From Candidatus Falkowbacteria bacterium RIFOXYC2_FULL_47_12 (GTDB taxonomy: Bacteria > Patescibacteriota > Patescibacteriia > Patescibacteriales > XYC2-FULL-47-12): DNA of 17,115 bases. The DNA is taken from the NCBI GenBank assembly GCA_001778285.1, contig MFGL01000006.1, positions 505 to 17,619 on the forward strand. The letters run 5' to 3'. Each line of letters starts with the position of its first letter. Positions within the stretch are counted from its first letter, which is position 1. The notes under the pieces were generated by a model, which was given only the letters and a program-made list of their open reading frames with translations, had not been told where the DNA came from and did not search any database. The position numbers were made by a program, and so were the translations under genes. Below, piece by piece: positions 1 to 6,623 of this stretch.

Positions 1-991
1 GAAATTGTGACTGGACGTTGGCCTTGGTGGCGCCCACGGCTTTGCGCAAGCCGATTTCGCGTGTGCGTTCGGTAACAGTGACAAGCATGATATTCATAAT
101 GCCGATACCGCCGACTACAAGCGAAATGGCCGCGATGCCGCCAAGGAAAAAGCGCAGGGCGTTCGTGATGGTTCCCAACACATCCAAAGCTTCGGTTGTG
201 GCCCGGGCAGTAAAATCATTGTCTTTTGACGGTTTGATATCGTGGCGTTCGCGCATTATGTCTTCCACCTGCGCCAGAGCCGCGGGCACGTCCCGCTCGT
301 CAATGACTTTGGCGCGGATCATGGAAACGTGATTGATACCGAGCAGGATTTTCTGGGCGGTTTTGAGCGGAATAAAAACCAGGCTGTCCTGATTTTGAAA
401 TCCCTGCACGCCCCGCTTTTCCATAACCCCGATGACGCGAAAGTTCTCCCGTTTGATTTTGACGCGCTCGCCGATCGGGTTTTGGTCGCCAAACAAATCC
501 TGATACACCTGCCAGCCCAACACAGCCTCGCGCGAAATCGTGCTGGCCGCGACCGAATCAAAAAAACTGCCCATCACCACCTGCGCGTCTTCAACGTTAA
601 CGTAGTCATCGGTCGTGCCGACAAAGGTGGCGTCGGTTTTCTGCCCGTTCCACTGCACGGTTTCCACGCCGCGCACATAGCTGGTTACCGCCGAAATTTC
701 TTTTATTTTTTTAATGGCTTGCGCGTCCTCGTCTTTGAGGCTGGTAACGATAACGCCCATGACCGAGGCCGGCGGGCCGTTATCTTCGCTGTAGCCGGGC
801 AGAACACCGATGAGATTTGAGCCGACGGAATTTATCTGGTCAAAAATCAAGCTCTGCGCGCCGGCGCCGACTGACATCACGACAATGACGGCCGCCACGC
901 CGATGATAATGCCCAGCGTGGTTAAAAGCGTCCGCCGCCGGTTGGTTTGGAGCACTTGCAGGGAGGTTTTGAGGAGTAAGAAGAAGTTCAT
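1..991 (-). CDS. MacB-like ABC transporter permease (3' end outside window)
   Basis: This is the membrane subunit of an ABC transporter of the MacB/FtsX type, which uses ATP hydrolysis in the cytoplasm to drive export or extracytoplasmic mechanical work. About 330 residues are visible, read from an ATG at 991 down to the window edge; the C-terminus is cut off. Near the N-terminus RRRTLLTTLGIIIGVAAVI forms the first membrane helix, followed by VMSVGAGAQ. Residues of roughly 50-230 form the MacB periplasmic core, with lines such as VLGWQVYQDLFG and GERVKIKRENFRVIGVM. The second helix is GGIAAISLVVGGIGIMNIM, followed by the family hallmark TERTREIGLRKAVGA. No Shine-Dalgarno site is seen. The partner ATPase would be expected outside the window. 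The substrate cannot be told from sequence. Confidence 0.9.
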   Translation of the reverse strand, partial: MNFFLLLKTSLQVLQTNRRRTLLTTLGIIIGVAAVIVVMSVGAGAQSLIFDQINSVGSNLIGVLPGYSEDNGPPASVMGVIVTSLKDEDAQAIKKIKEISAVTSYVRGVETVQWNGQKTDATFVGTTDDYVNVEDAQVVMGSFFDSVAASTISREAVLGWQVYQDLFGDQNPIGERVKIKRENFRVIGVMEKRGVQGFQNQDSLVFIPLKTAQKILLGINHVSMIRAKVIDERDVPAALAQVEDIMRERHDIKPSKDNDFTARATTEALDVLGTITNALRFFLGGIAAISLVVGGIGIMNIMLVTVTERTREIGLRKAVGATKANVQSQF

Positions 992-1005
992 GATTTTGCT
1001 AATGA

Positions 1006-1034
1006 TTGACGATATTACATAGCTATTCTATAGT
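1006..1034 (+). promoter_or_regulatory. Predicted sigma70-type promoter for the dihydrouridine synthase gene
   Basis: TTGACG (1006-1011) and TATAGT (1029-1034) are separated by exactly 17 bases, and each hexamer is one mismatch from consensus. The start would fall near 1041, about 26 bases before the ATG at 1067. The element lies inside the 76-base gap between the two divergent genes. Confidence 0.55.
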
Positions 1035-1059
1035 ATAGCTTAGTTTAACATTTTGTAAA
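1032..1059 (-). promoter_or_regulatory. Predicted sigma70-type promoter for the permease gene
   Basis: On the minus strand TTTACA (1054-1059) and TATACT (1032-1037) are separated by 16 bases, each one mismatch from consensus. Transcription would start near 1025 and give a leader of about 34 bases before the ATG at 991. Its -10 overlaps the -10 of the divergent promoter for the dihydrouridine synthase gene. This is a motif match only. Confidence 0.5.
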
Positions 1060-1066
1060 AATTGCA

Positions 1067-2044
1067 ATGAAAAATTTTTGGTTAAAGTTAAAAAAACCAA
1101 TTTTCTGTCTCGCGCCCATGGCTGATGTTACGGACGCGGCGTTTCGTTTTCTCATCGCAAAGTACGGCAAATTTACCCACCCGGACGGTACAGTCTTGGG
1201 CGGGCCGGATGTGATGTGGACCGAATTTGTCTCGGCTGACGGGCTGTGCTCGGCTGGCAAAAAAAATTTGCTCATTGATTTGAAATATTCAGAAAGAGAA
1301 CGCCCCATTGTCGCGCAGATTTTTGGGGCCACGCCGCAGAATTTTTATCAAGCCGCCAAGCTGCTCAAAAAATTAGGCTTTGACGGCATAGACATTAATA
1401 TGGGCTGTCCTGATAAAAGTGTGGAAAAACAGGGCGCGGGCGCGGCTTTGATTAAAAACCCAAAGCTTGCGCAGGAAATAATTTTAGCAACCAAAGAGGG
1501 AAGCGGGGGATTGCCGGTATCAGTGAAAACCCGCATCGGCTACAACATAAATATCATTGAGGAATGGACCGAAGCGCTTCTGCGGGCAAAGCCGGCGGCT
1601 ATCACCTTTCATCTGCGCACGCGCAAGGAAATGTCAGAAGTTCCGGCACACTGGGACGAAATTACCAAAGCACTCGCGCTGGCCAAAGGGAGCAGCACGC
1701 TGATTTTGGGCAACGGCGATATTGAGAATTTAGCGCAGGCGCAGGAAAAAGTTGACGAGTACGGCGTGGATGGCGTTATGATCGGCCGGGGAATCTTTGG
1801 CAACCCGTGGCTTTTTGCCAAAAGCAAGCAAGCAGTGTCTTTAGAAAAAAAATTAAAAGCAATGCTTGAGCACGCGAAACTTTTTGAGAAAAAATTTAAA
1901 AACAAAAAAAATTTCCTCATCATGCGCAAGCACATGGGCGCCTACATCAAGGGGCATGACAATATTAAAAAATTGCGCGTCGCTTTGATGCAGACGACGA
2001 ATGCCAGAGAAGTGGAGCGGGCGATAAAAACATTCCTCTCATAG
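1067..2044 (+). CDS. dus: tRNA-dihydrouridine synthase (Dus family)
   Basis: This flavin enzyme reduces uridine to dihydrouridine in the D-loop of tRNA in the cytoplasm. The 325-residue length fits the family. The TIM-barrel opens with CLAPMADVTDAAFR (about 14-27). The active-site loop is DINMGCPDKSVEKQGAG (about 109-125), with C114 as the expected catalytic acid. VSVKTRIGYN (about 151-160) and FHLRTRKEMS (about 181-190) correspond to the FMN and substrate-binding strands. LGNGDI and VMIGRGIFGNPWLF (about 237-250) are the phosphate-binding end of the barrel. The motif usually written HGRTR is HLRTR here. The ATG at 1067 has no Shine-Dalgarno site but follows a good promoter. The subfamily (A, B or C) and the modified position cannot be decided. 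No clear terminator follows; a 5-bp hairpin at 2059-2074 lacks a U tract. Confidence 0.93.
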   Translation: MKNFWLKLKKPIFCLAPMADVTDAAFRFLIAKYGKFTHPDGTVLGGPDVMWTEFVSADGLCSAGKKNLLIDLKYSERERPIVAQIFGATPQNFYQAAKLLKKLGFDGIDINMGCPDKSVEKQGAGAALIKNPKLAQEIILATKEGSGGLPVSVKTRIGYNINIIEEWTEALLRAKPAAITFHLRTRKEMSEVPAHWDEITKALALAKGSSTLILGNGDIENLAQAQEKVDEYGVDGVMIGRGIFGNPWLFAKSKQAVSLEKKLKAMLEHAKLFEKKFKNKKNFLIMRKHMGAYIKGHDNIKKLRVALMQTTNAREVERAIKTFLS

Positions 2045-2072
2045 CTAACTGGATTTTTTAGCGTTTTTGCGC

Positions 2073-2078
2073 TATGAT
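2073..2078 (+). promoter_or_regulatory. -10-like element placed for a leaderless transcript
   Basis: TATGAT (one mismatch from TATAAT) ends six bases before the ATG at 2085, so the predicted transcription start is at or next to the A of the start codon. The -35 region is weak. The same hexamer with the same spacing occurs before the gene at 7811. Confidence 0.35.
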
Positions 2079-2084
2079 AAAGTC

Positions 2085-3386
2085 ATGTTGAAGAAAACGC
2101 CGAAAACAAAGGCAAAAAAAATTTTAGCCCCGCAGCGCGGCACGCGCGAACCAGGCGCGAAGCCGAGTCGGCTGAAGGATTTTTTTATTCCGCACGAAGG
2201 CAACGGACACGCGCCGCATATGTTGCATCCCAAGCGCGCCGTGCTCTACGGCGGTGTTTTTATCGCTACCAAAGCCATTGTGTTTGTCACGATTTTACTG
2301 CTGCCGCTGCAGGCCTATATGCTGCCCGACGTTTTGGCCGAGCAGGAACGTCAGCTGAACACGCTCATCAATGAGTTGCGCGCGCAAAAAAATTTGCCTG
2401 CCCTGCCGGCAAACGCGCAGCTCATCAATTCTTCCCAGGCCAAAGCCGACGATATGGCGCAGAACAGCTACTTCAGCCACGCCGGGCCAAACAAGCATAC
2501 TTTTAAATACTTTTTAACCCAAGCCGATTACCGCTACCGCGTGGCTGGGGAAAATTTGGCCATGGGTTTTGCTAATGCGCCGGATGTTCTGGAAGCCTGG
2601 GAGCAAAGTCCCTTGCACTACCGCAATTTAATTGACAGCGATTTTGTTGAAATGGGTCTGGGTCTCGCGAGCGGCAGTTACAAGGGCAAAGATACGGTCT
2701 TTATCGCCAACCACTTTGGGCAACCTTTAACCTACAATCCGCGGGTAGACGCGCCGTTAGCCAAAGCCGCCGCGGCGGAGGAGAAAAAAACGAAGCAAAC
2801 CGTTAACGTGCTTGGTGAAAAAGAAAGCGCTGTGGCCGCGCCAAACGAGTTGCAAAAAGCCGACATCATCTATGACAAAACACAATCAAACGTCTATTGG
2901 CGTGCCAACGGCCGAGAAACTTCTTTGCTGGCAAAAGCCGCTCTGAGCGGCGGAAATCCCACTGACGTTACGGTCACCGTCAAGGGGTATGTCATCAACC
3001 TGCAACCTTCGGCTGCCGAGGCAGGCGTGTATTCCGGCAGTATAACGGTCGCCGAGCCCATAGACGATTTTTTCAACGTGATCATTGATCCCAGCATCGC
3101 CATTACCGCGCCGGACGGCGCAGTCAGTATTGACACGATACCGTGGTACGAAATTAAAGTGGTGAATAAAACGCCGACGCAACTTTACCTTGACGCGCAC
3201 ACACTTTTGTCAAGTCTTTTAATGCCGGTCTTTACGGCTGAACGCACGGTTTACCTTTTTGGCATTGCTTTTTTTGCCGTCGCGTTGTTTCTGAATATTT
3301 TCATTAAAATAAAAATTCAAAGGCCGCGCGTCATTATTCCCGCCACGCTCGTCATTATGCTGTTGGCGGTGTTGCTGGTTTTATAA
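2085..3386 (+). CDS. CAP (SCP-like) domain protein with three membrane helices
   Basis: This is a 433-residue membrane protein with an extracytoplasmic CAP domain, the fold shared by cysteine-rich secretory proteins and bacterial YkwD-type proteins. Its biochemical role in bacteria is not well settled. A basic cytoplasmic N-terminus (1-50) leads to a membrane helix (about 52-78). The CAP domain covers about 85-212 and keeps the cavity residues: H132 in YFSHAG, E156 in VAGENLA and H210 in FIANHFG. A beta-rich stretch (about 260-360) follows, then two C-terminal helices (about 389-407 and 415-433). I chose the ATG at 2085 over the in-frame TTG at 2067 because a -10-like TATGAT overlaps the six extra codons. 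The gene stands alone between the dus gene and a strong terminator. A role in cell-envelope or surface structure is only an inference. Confidence 0.88.
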   Translation: MLKKTPKTKAKKILAPQRGTREPGAKPSRLKDFFIPHEGNGHAPHMLHPKRAVLYGGVFIATKAIVFVTILLLPLQAYMLPDVLAEQERQLNTLINELRAQKNLPALPANAQLINSSQAKADDMAQNSYFSHAGPNKHTFKYFLTQADYRYRVAGENLAMGFANAPDVLEAWEQSPLHYRNLIDSDFVEMGLGLASGSYKGKDTVFIANHFGQPLTYNPRVDAPLAKAAAAEEKKTKQTVNVLGEKESAVAAPNELQKADIIYDKTQSNVYWRANGRETSLLAKAALSGGNPTDVTVTVKGYVINLQPSAAEAGVYSGSITVAEPIDDFFNVIIDPSIAITAPDGAVSIDTIPWYEIKVVNKTPTQLYLDAHTLLSSLLMPVFTAERTVYLFGIAFFAVALFLNIFIKIKIQRPRVIIPATLVIMLLAVLLVL

Positions 3387-3412
3387 AATTTTATTAAAGG
3401 CTATTTGAAAAG

Positions 3413-3441
3413 AACGGCTCAAATATCCAGCCGTTTTTTTT
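3413..3441 (+). terminator. Rho-independent terminator after the CAP-domain gene
   Basis: AACGGCT (3413-3419) pairs perfectly with AGCCGTT (3429-3435), closing a 9-base loop. The T tract runs from 3434 to 3441. The hairpin lies 27 bases after the stop codon and separates this gene from the rnpB promoter that begins ten bases later. Confidence 0.9.
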
Positions 3442-3450
3442 GTGTCGCGA

Positions 3451-3479
3451 TTGACTTTTTTCACTCAAAATGCTACAAT
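3451..3479 (+). promoter_or_regulatory. Predicted strong promoter of rnpB
   Basis: TTGACT (3451-3456) and TACAAT (3474-3479) are separated by exactly 17 bases, each one mismatch from consensus. Transcription would start near 3486, about 32 bases before the P1 helix of the RNase P RNA. It is among the best promoter matches in the window. It may also serve the glycan genes downstream, since no terminator is seen between them. Confidence 0.7.
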
Positions 3480-3517
3480 TTGTTCACAAAATAAAAAATA
3501 AGTTCATTAAAAATTTG

Positions 3518-4033
3518 CTGATATTAGGGCAAGCAGGCAATTGCCCTTCTCAAAAAAATGAGAGGGGAGGAAAGTCCGGACACCTGCTCGTAATGCTATG
3601 CATACGAGTTAAAAAGGGCAGTGGGTAACGCCCACCCGGAGCAGCCCCATTAAATAGTAATATTTCACGGGGTGAATCCGAGGGAAAGTGCCACAGAGAC
3701 AATACTAGTCAATGAGTATCCGCCCAAGGCGGATGCTCAAATTTCCAACTGCGCTACGCGCAGGGAAATTTGGCAAAAGGTGAAAAGTTGTGCGATGTGC
3801 ATGCTGGTTGTGGGGATATCCCAATGAGTATGTGCTACGCGCAATTCTCCCGAGCGATCGGGATGAACGGTAAACCCTGCCTGGTGCAAGGGCAAATTTT
3901 TCCGTCAAAATAACGGAAAAGGAACGTAGCCCGCATGACCCCGACAGTAATGCCGGGGCTAGATAAATAATTGCCACCCTCATCTTTAAAAATAAGGGCA
4001 CAGAATCCGGCTTATCGCTTGCCCTGATATCAG
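3518..4033 (+). ncRNA. rnpB: RNase P RNA, bacterial type A-like, with expanded peripheral arms
   Basis: This catalytic RNA removes 5' leaders from precursor tRNAs. Both conserved core halves are present: GAGGAAAGTCCGG (3567-3579) and ACAGAATCCGGCTTAT (4000-4015). The ends pair in a 17-bp P1 helix (3518-3534 with 4017-4033, one G-U). P2 pairs 3536-3542 with 3969-3975. P3 pairs 3544-3552 with 3559-3567. P16 pairs 3898-3905 with 3913-3920. CTAGATAAATAA (3959-3970) matches the conserved segment after P18. At about 516 bases it is well above the usual 350-400. Two tandem hairpins (3713-3739 and 3738-3772) stand where P12 is expected, and an extra small hairpin (3977-3998) interrupts the joining strand before the 3' core. 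The L15 loop has GGA (3921-3923) where GGU is usual. Ends are set by P1; the primary transcript may start near 3486. Confidence 0.93.
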
Positions 4034-4046
4034 TAAATTTTCTCGT

Positions 4047-5483
4047 ATGAAAAAAAGCGAACTTACGTTTGCGGCTTTGCTGGTACCGCTGGATTTCATC
4101 ATGTTGCTTTTGGCAGCCGTGTCGGCTTACCAGATACGTTTTGCCAATATCGCCGCCGACATCCGGCCGATTATTTTCAGCCTGCCGTTTGAAGACTACC
4201 TGCGTATCATCGTATTGGTAGCTCTTTTTTGGATAGTCATTTTTGCCTTTGCCGGGCTGTACGCTGTCAGAGGCTTTGGAAAAATTTCGAGCGAAGCCTA
4301 CCGCGTCGTTTTGGCCTGCTCCACCGGTCTCGTGGCAGTCATCATTTATATGTTTTTTCAGCGAACGCTCTTTTCCTCGCGCTTTATCATCTTGGCCGCG
4401 TGGCTTTTGGCCATTGGCTACGTTGTTATTGCGCGCGTTTTGGTGCGCTGGCTGCAGCGTAATTTGTACGCGCGCGGCATCGGCACGCACAAAGCCGTTC
4501 TCATCGGCGAAGAAGAAGCGAGCAACCGGCTGGCCGCGCTCATCCGCCAGAGCAAGAAATTGGGCATTGAGGTAACGCGGCGTTTCAAAGACATGGATGA
4601 GCGAAATTTTCGCGAGTTGCGCGAACTGGCCCGGCACCGCAACATAGACGAACTTATCGTCGCCGACCCTGACATGACAAAAGCGCAGATGCTTGATTTG
4701 TACGACATTGCCGACGAGTACCACCTGACGTTTAAGTACGCCGCTGATCTGCTCGGCACCAAAGTTTTACAAACCGAAGTTATGGAAGTTGGCGGTATCC
4801 CGGTGATAGAGGTAAAAAAGACGCCGTTAGACGGCTGGGGTAAAATCGTCAAGCGGCTGTTTGATATTGTCGTTTCTATGCTGCTTGTCGCTTTATTTTC
4901 TCCGGTGCTCCTCGTAACAGCTTTAGCGATCAAGCTTGATTCGCATGGACAGATTTTATACCTGGATTACCGCACCGGACAGTACGGCAACAGATTTATT
5001 TTTTACAAATTCCGCTCCATGCTCGCGCACCTCTGCGACGGGGAAGGACCGAGCGCAACCGAAGCCGGCAACGAACTTTTGCAAAAACTGTCTGCAGACG
5101 CACAGGTAAATACCCGCGTACAAGAACCGCTGCATAAAATCAAAGACGACCCCCGCCTTACGCGGGTGGGAAAGTTCATCCGTCGCTGGAGTATTGACGA
5201 GTTGCCGCAAATTTTCAACGTACTTAAGGGTGATATTAGTTTGGTAGGACCGCGGCCGCACATGACGCTGGAAACGGCCCGCTACGAGCGCCGCCATAAA
5301 AAAGTCCTCACCATCAAGCCGGGTTTGACCGGACTGGCGCAAATTTCCGGACGCAGCGATTTGAGTTTTGAAGAAGAGGTAAAACTTGATACCTACTACA
5401 TTGAAAACTGGTCTTTTTGGCACGACGTTGCCATTTTGTTTCGGACCCCGTTTGCCGTATTAAAGAAGAGAAAAGCAGAATAA
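4047..5483 (+). CDS. Polyprenyl-phosphate sugar-1-phosphate transferase (WbaP/WcaJ-like initiating transferase)
   Basis: This enzyme would start glycan synthesis by moving a sugar-1-phosphate from a nucleotide sugar to a membrane polyprenyl phosphate. The 478 residues show the full long-form layout. Four membrane helices lie near 10-30, 51-72, 87-105 and 112-133. A Rossmann-like cytoplasmic domain follows (about 145-255), then a hydrophobic re-entrant-type helix (about 271-295) and the catalytic domain. FYKFRSM (319-325), KIKDDPRLTRVGKFIRR (364-380), the Asp-Glu pair D384-E385 in SIDELPQIFNVLKGD, LVGPRP (399-404) and KPGLTGLAQISGRS (424-437) are all clear. The stretch between KFRSM and KIKDD is longer than I expect. 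No Shine-Dalgarno site is seen. The ATG lies 13 bases after rnpB with no terminator between. The sugar donor is unknown; UDP-glucose from GalU at 14031 is one possibility. Confidence 0.92.
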   Translation: MKKSELTFAALLVPLDFIMLLLAAVSAYQIRFANIAADIRPIIFSLPFEDYLRIIVLVALFWIVIFAFAGLYAVRGFGKISSEAYRVVLACSTGLVAVIIYMFFQRTLFSSRFIILAAWLLAIGYVVIARVLVRWLQRNLYARGIGTHKAVLIGEEEASNRLAALIRQSKKLGIEVTRRFKDMDERNFRELRELARHRNIDELIVADPDMTKAQMLDLYDIADEYHLTFKYAADLLGTKVLQTEVMEVGGIPVIEVKKTPLDGWGKIVKRLFDIVVSMLLVALFSPVLLVTALAIKLDSHGQILYLDYRTGQYGNRFIFYKFRSMLAHLCDGEGPSATEAGNELLQKLSADAQVNTRVQEPLHKIKDDPRLTRVGKFIRRWSIDELPQIFNVLKGDISLVGPRPHMTLETARYERRHKKVLTIKPGLTGLAQISGRSDLSFEEEVKLDTYYIENWSFWHDVAILFRTPFAVLKKRKAE

Positions 5484-5487
5484 ACCT

Positions 5488-6603
5488 ATGCGCATAGCTT
5501 TGATACATGACCACTTGGCCCAGCTCGGCGGCGCGGAAAAAACCCTGCAGGCGCTCACCGAACTATTCCCGCAAGCGCCCGTCTATACGCTCCTCTACAA
5601 TCCCAAGCATGCGGAGCATTTTTTTAATTTACAAAATATTCACGCTTCTTTTTTGCAAAACATGCCCGGCGGCGTACAGAAATATCAGTGGTATATGCCC
5701 TTGATGTCATCCGCCGTTGAGTCGTTTGATTTGAGCGGCTACGACCTCATCATCTCTTCAGCCAGCTCGTTTGCCAAGGGCGTTATCACGCCGCCGCAGG
5801 CAACGCACATCTGTTATTGCCACACGCCCACGCGCTACCTCTGGCACTACAATCACGCCTACATTAACGAACTGGCCGTGCCGAAATTTTTAAAAAAAAT
5901 TATTAGCGTGTACTTAAGCCGCGTGCGCCAGTGGGACACGGCTGCGGCCCGGCGGGTTGACTACTTTATCGCTAATTCACAAACAACGCAGGCGCGCATA
6001 AAAAAATACTACCGGCGGGAAAGTATTGTCATCCACCCGCCGGTTGATACGCATCTTTTTAAAATTTCCGAGCGAATTGACGATTACTTTCTGACCGGCG
6101 GACGGCTGACGCCGTATAAGCGTTTTGATTTGACCATCACGGCGTTTAATAAGCTGCAACTGCCGCTTTGTATATTTGGCGAAGGCCCGGACCGGCGGCG
6201 TCTGCAAAAAATGGCCGGACCGACTATTTCTTTTATCGGCGCCGTTTCGGACGAAAAAAAAGCCGAGTATTTTTCCCGTTGCCGCGCCTTCATTCATCCG
6301 CAGGAAGAAGATTTCGGTATTACCCAAATTGAAGCGCTTGCCAGCGGCCGTCCGGTCATTGCCTACAACCGCGGCGGCGCGGCTGAAACGATTGTCCACG
6401 GACAAACCGGCATCCTCTTTGACGAACAAACCTGGGAAGCGCTGGCCGATGCGGTCTTGCGTCTGGCGCACACGAACGAATTTAACTTCAATCCGCAAGC
6501 TATCAAACAGTACGCGGAAAAATTCAGCGTGGAGAGATTTAAGCGAGAGATACTGACGTATATCGATACCATAACAAATTATTCCAATGAACCCAGGGTT
6601 TGA
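5488..6603 (+). CDS. Glycosyltransferase family 4 (GT-B fold)
   Basis: This 371-residue cytoplasmic or membrane-associated enzyme would add a sugar to the lipid-linked glycan. The N-terminal half opens with MRIALIHDHLAQLGGAEK, where the glycine-rich turn is typical of GT4 acceptor domains. CYCHTPTRYLW and YFIANSQTTQARI are further family lines. The donor half begins near YFLTGGRLTPYKRFD and includes CIFGEGPDRRRL. The signature EDFGITQIEALASGRPVIA gives the expected E-x7-E pair, followed by GGAAETIVHGQTGILF. The gene starts four bases after the upstream stop codon, so the two are almost certainly cotranscribed. Donor and linkage are not predictable; some relatives next to WbaP-type enzymes are mannosyltransferases. 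Confidence 0.92.
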   Translation: MRIALIHDHLAQLGGAEKTLQALTELFPQAPVYTLLYNPKHAEHFFNLQNIHASFLQNMPGGVQKYQWYMPLMSSAVESFDLSGYDLIISSASSFAKGVITPPQATHICYCHTPTRYLWHYNHAYINELAVPKFLKKIISVYLSRVRQWDTAAARRVDYFIANSQTTQARIKKYYRRESIVIHPPVDTHLFKISERIDDYFLTGGRLTPYKRFDLTITAFNKLQLPLCIFGEGPDRRRLQKMAGPTISFIGAVSDEKKAEYFSRCRAFIHPQEEDFGITQIEALASGRPVIAYNRGGAAETIVHGQTGILFDEQTWEALADAVLRLAHTNEFNFNPQAIKQYAEKFSVERFKREILTYIDTITNYSNEPRV

Positions 6604-6623
6604 TTTGGATTTTTATTTTTTTT

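Noticed and set aside
242..820. 192-codon plus-strand open frame
   Set aside because: It is antisense to the MacB-like permease, whose conserved FtsX motifs are clear on the minus strand.
2059..2074. Hairpin TAGCG/CGCTA after the dus gene as a terminator
   Set aside because: The stem is only 5 bp and no T tract follows it. The next bases form the -10-like element of the following gene.
2067..2084. TTG start for the CAP-domain gene
   Set aside because: The six extra codons overlap the -10-like hexamer and add nothing conserved; ATG at 2085 is preferred.
3705..4724. 339-codon minus-strand open frame
   Set aside because: It runs antisense through the RNase P RNA and the sugar transferase gene, both strongly supported. 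The peptide is rich in Arg, Gln and His with no domain pattern.
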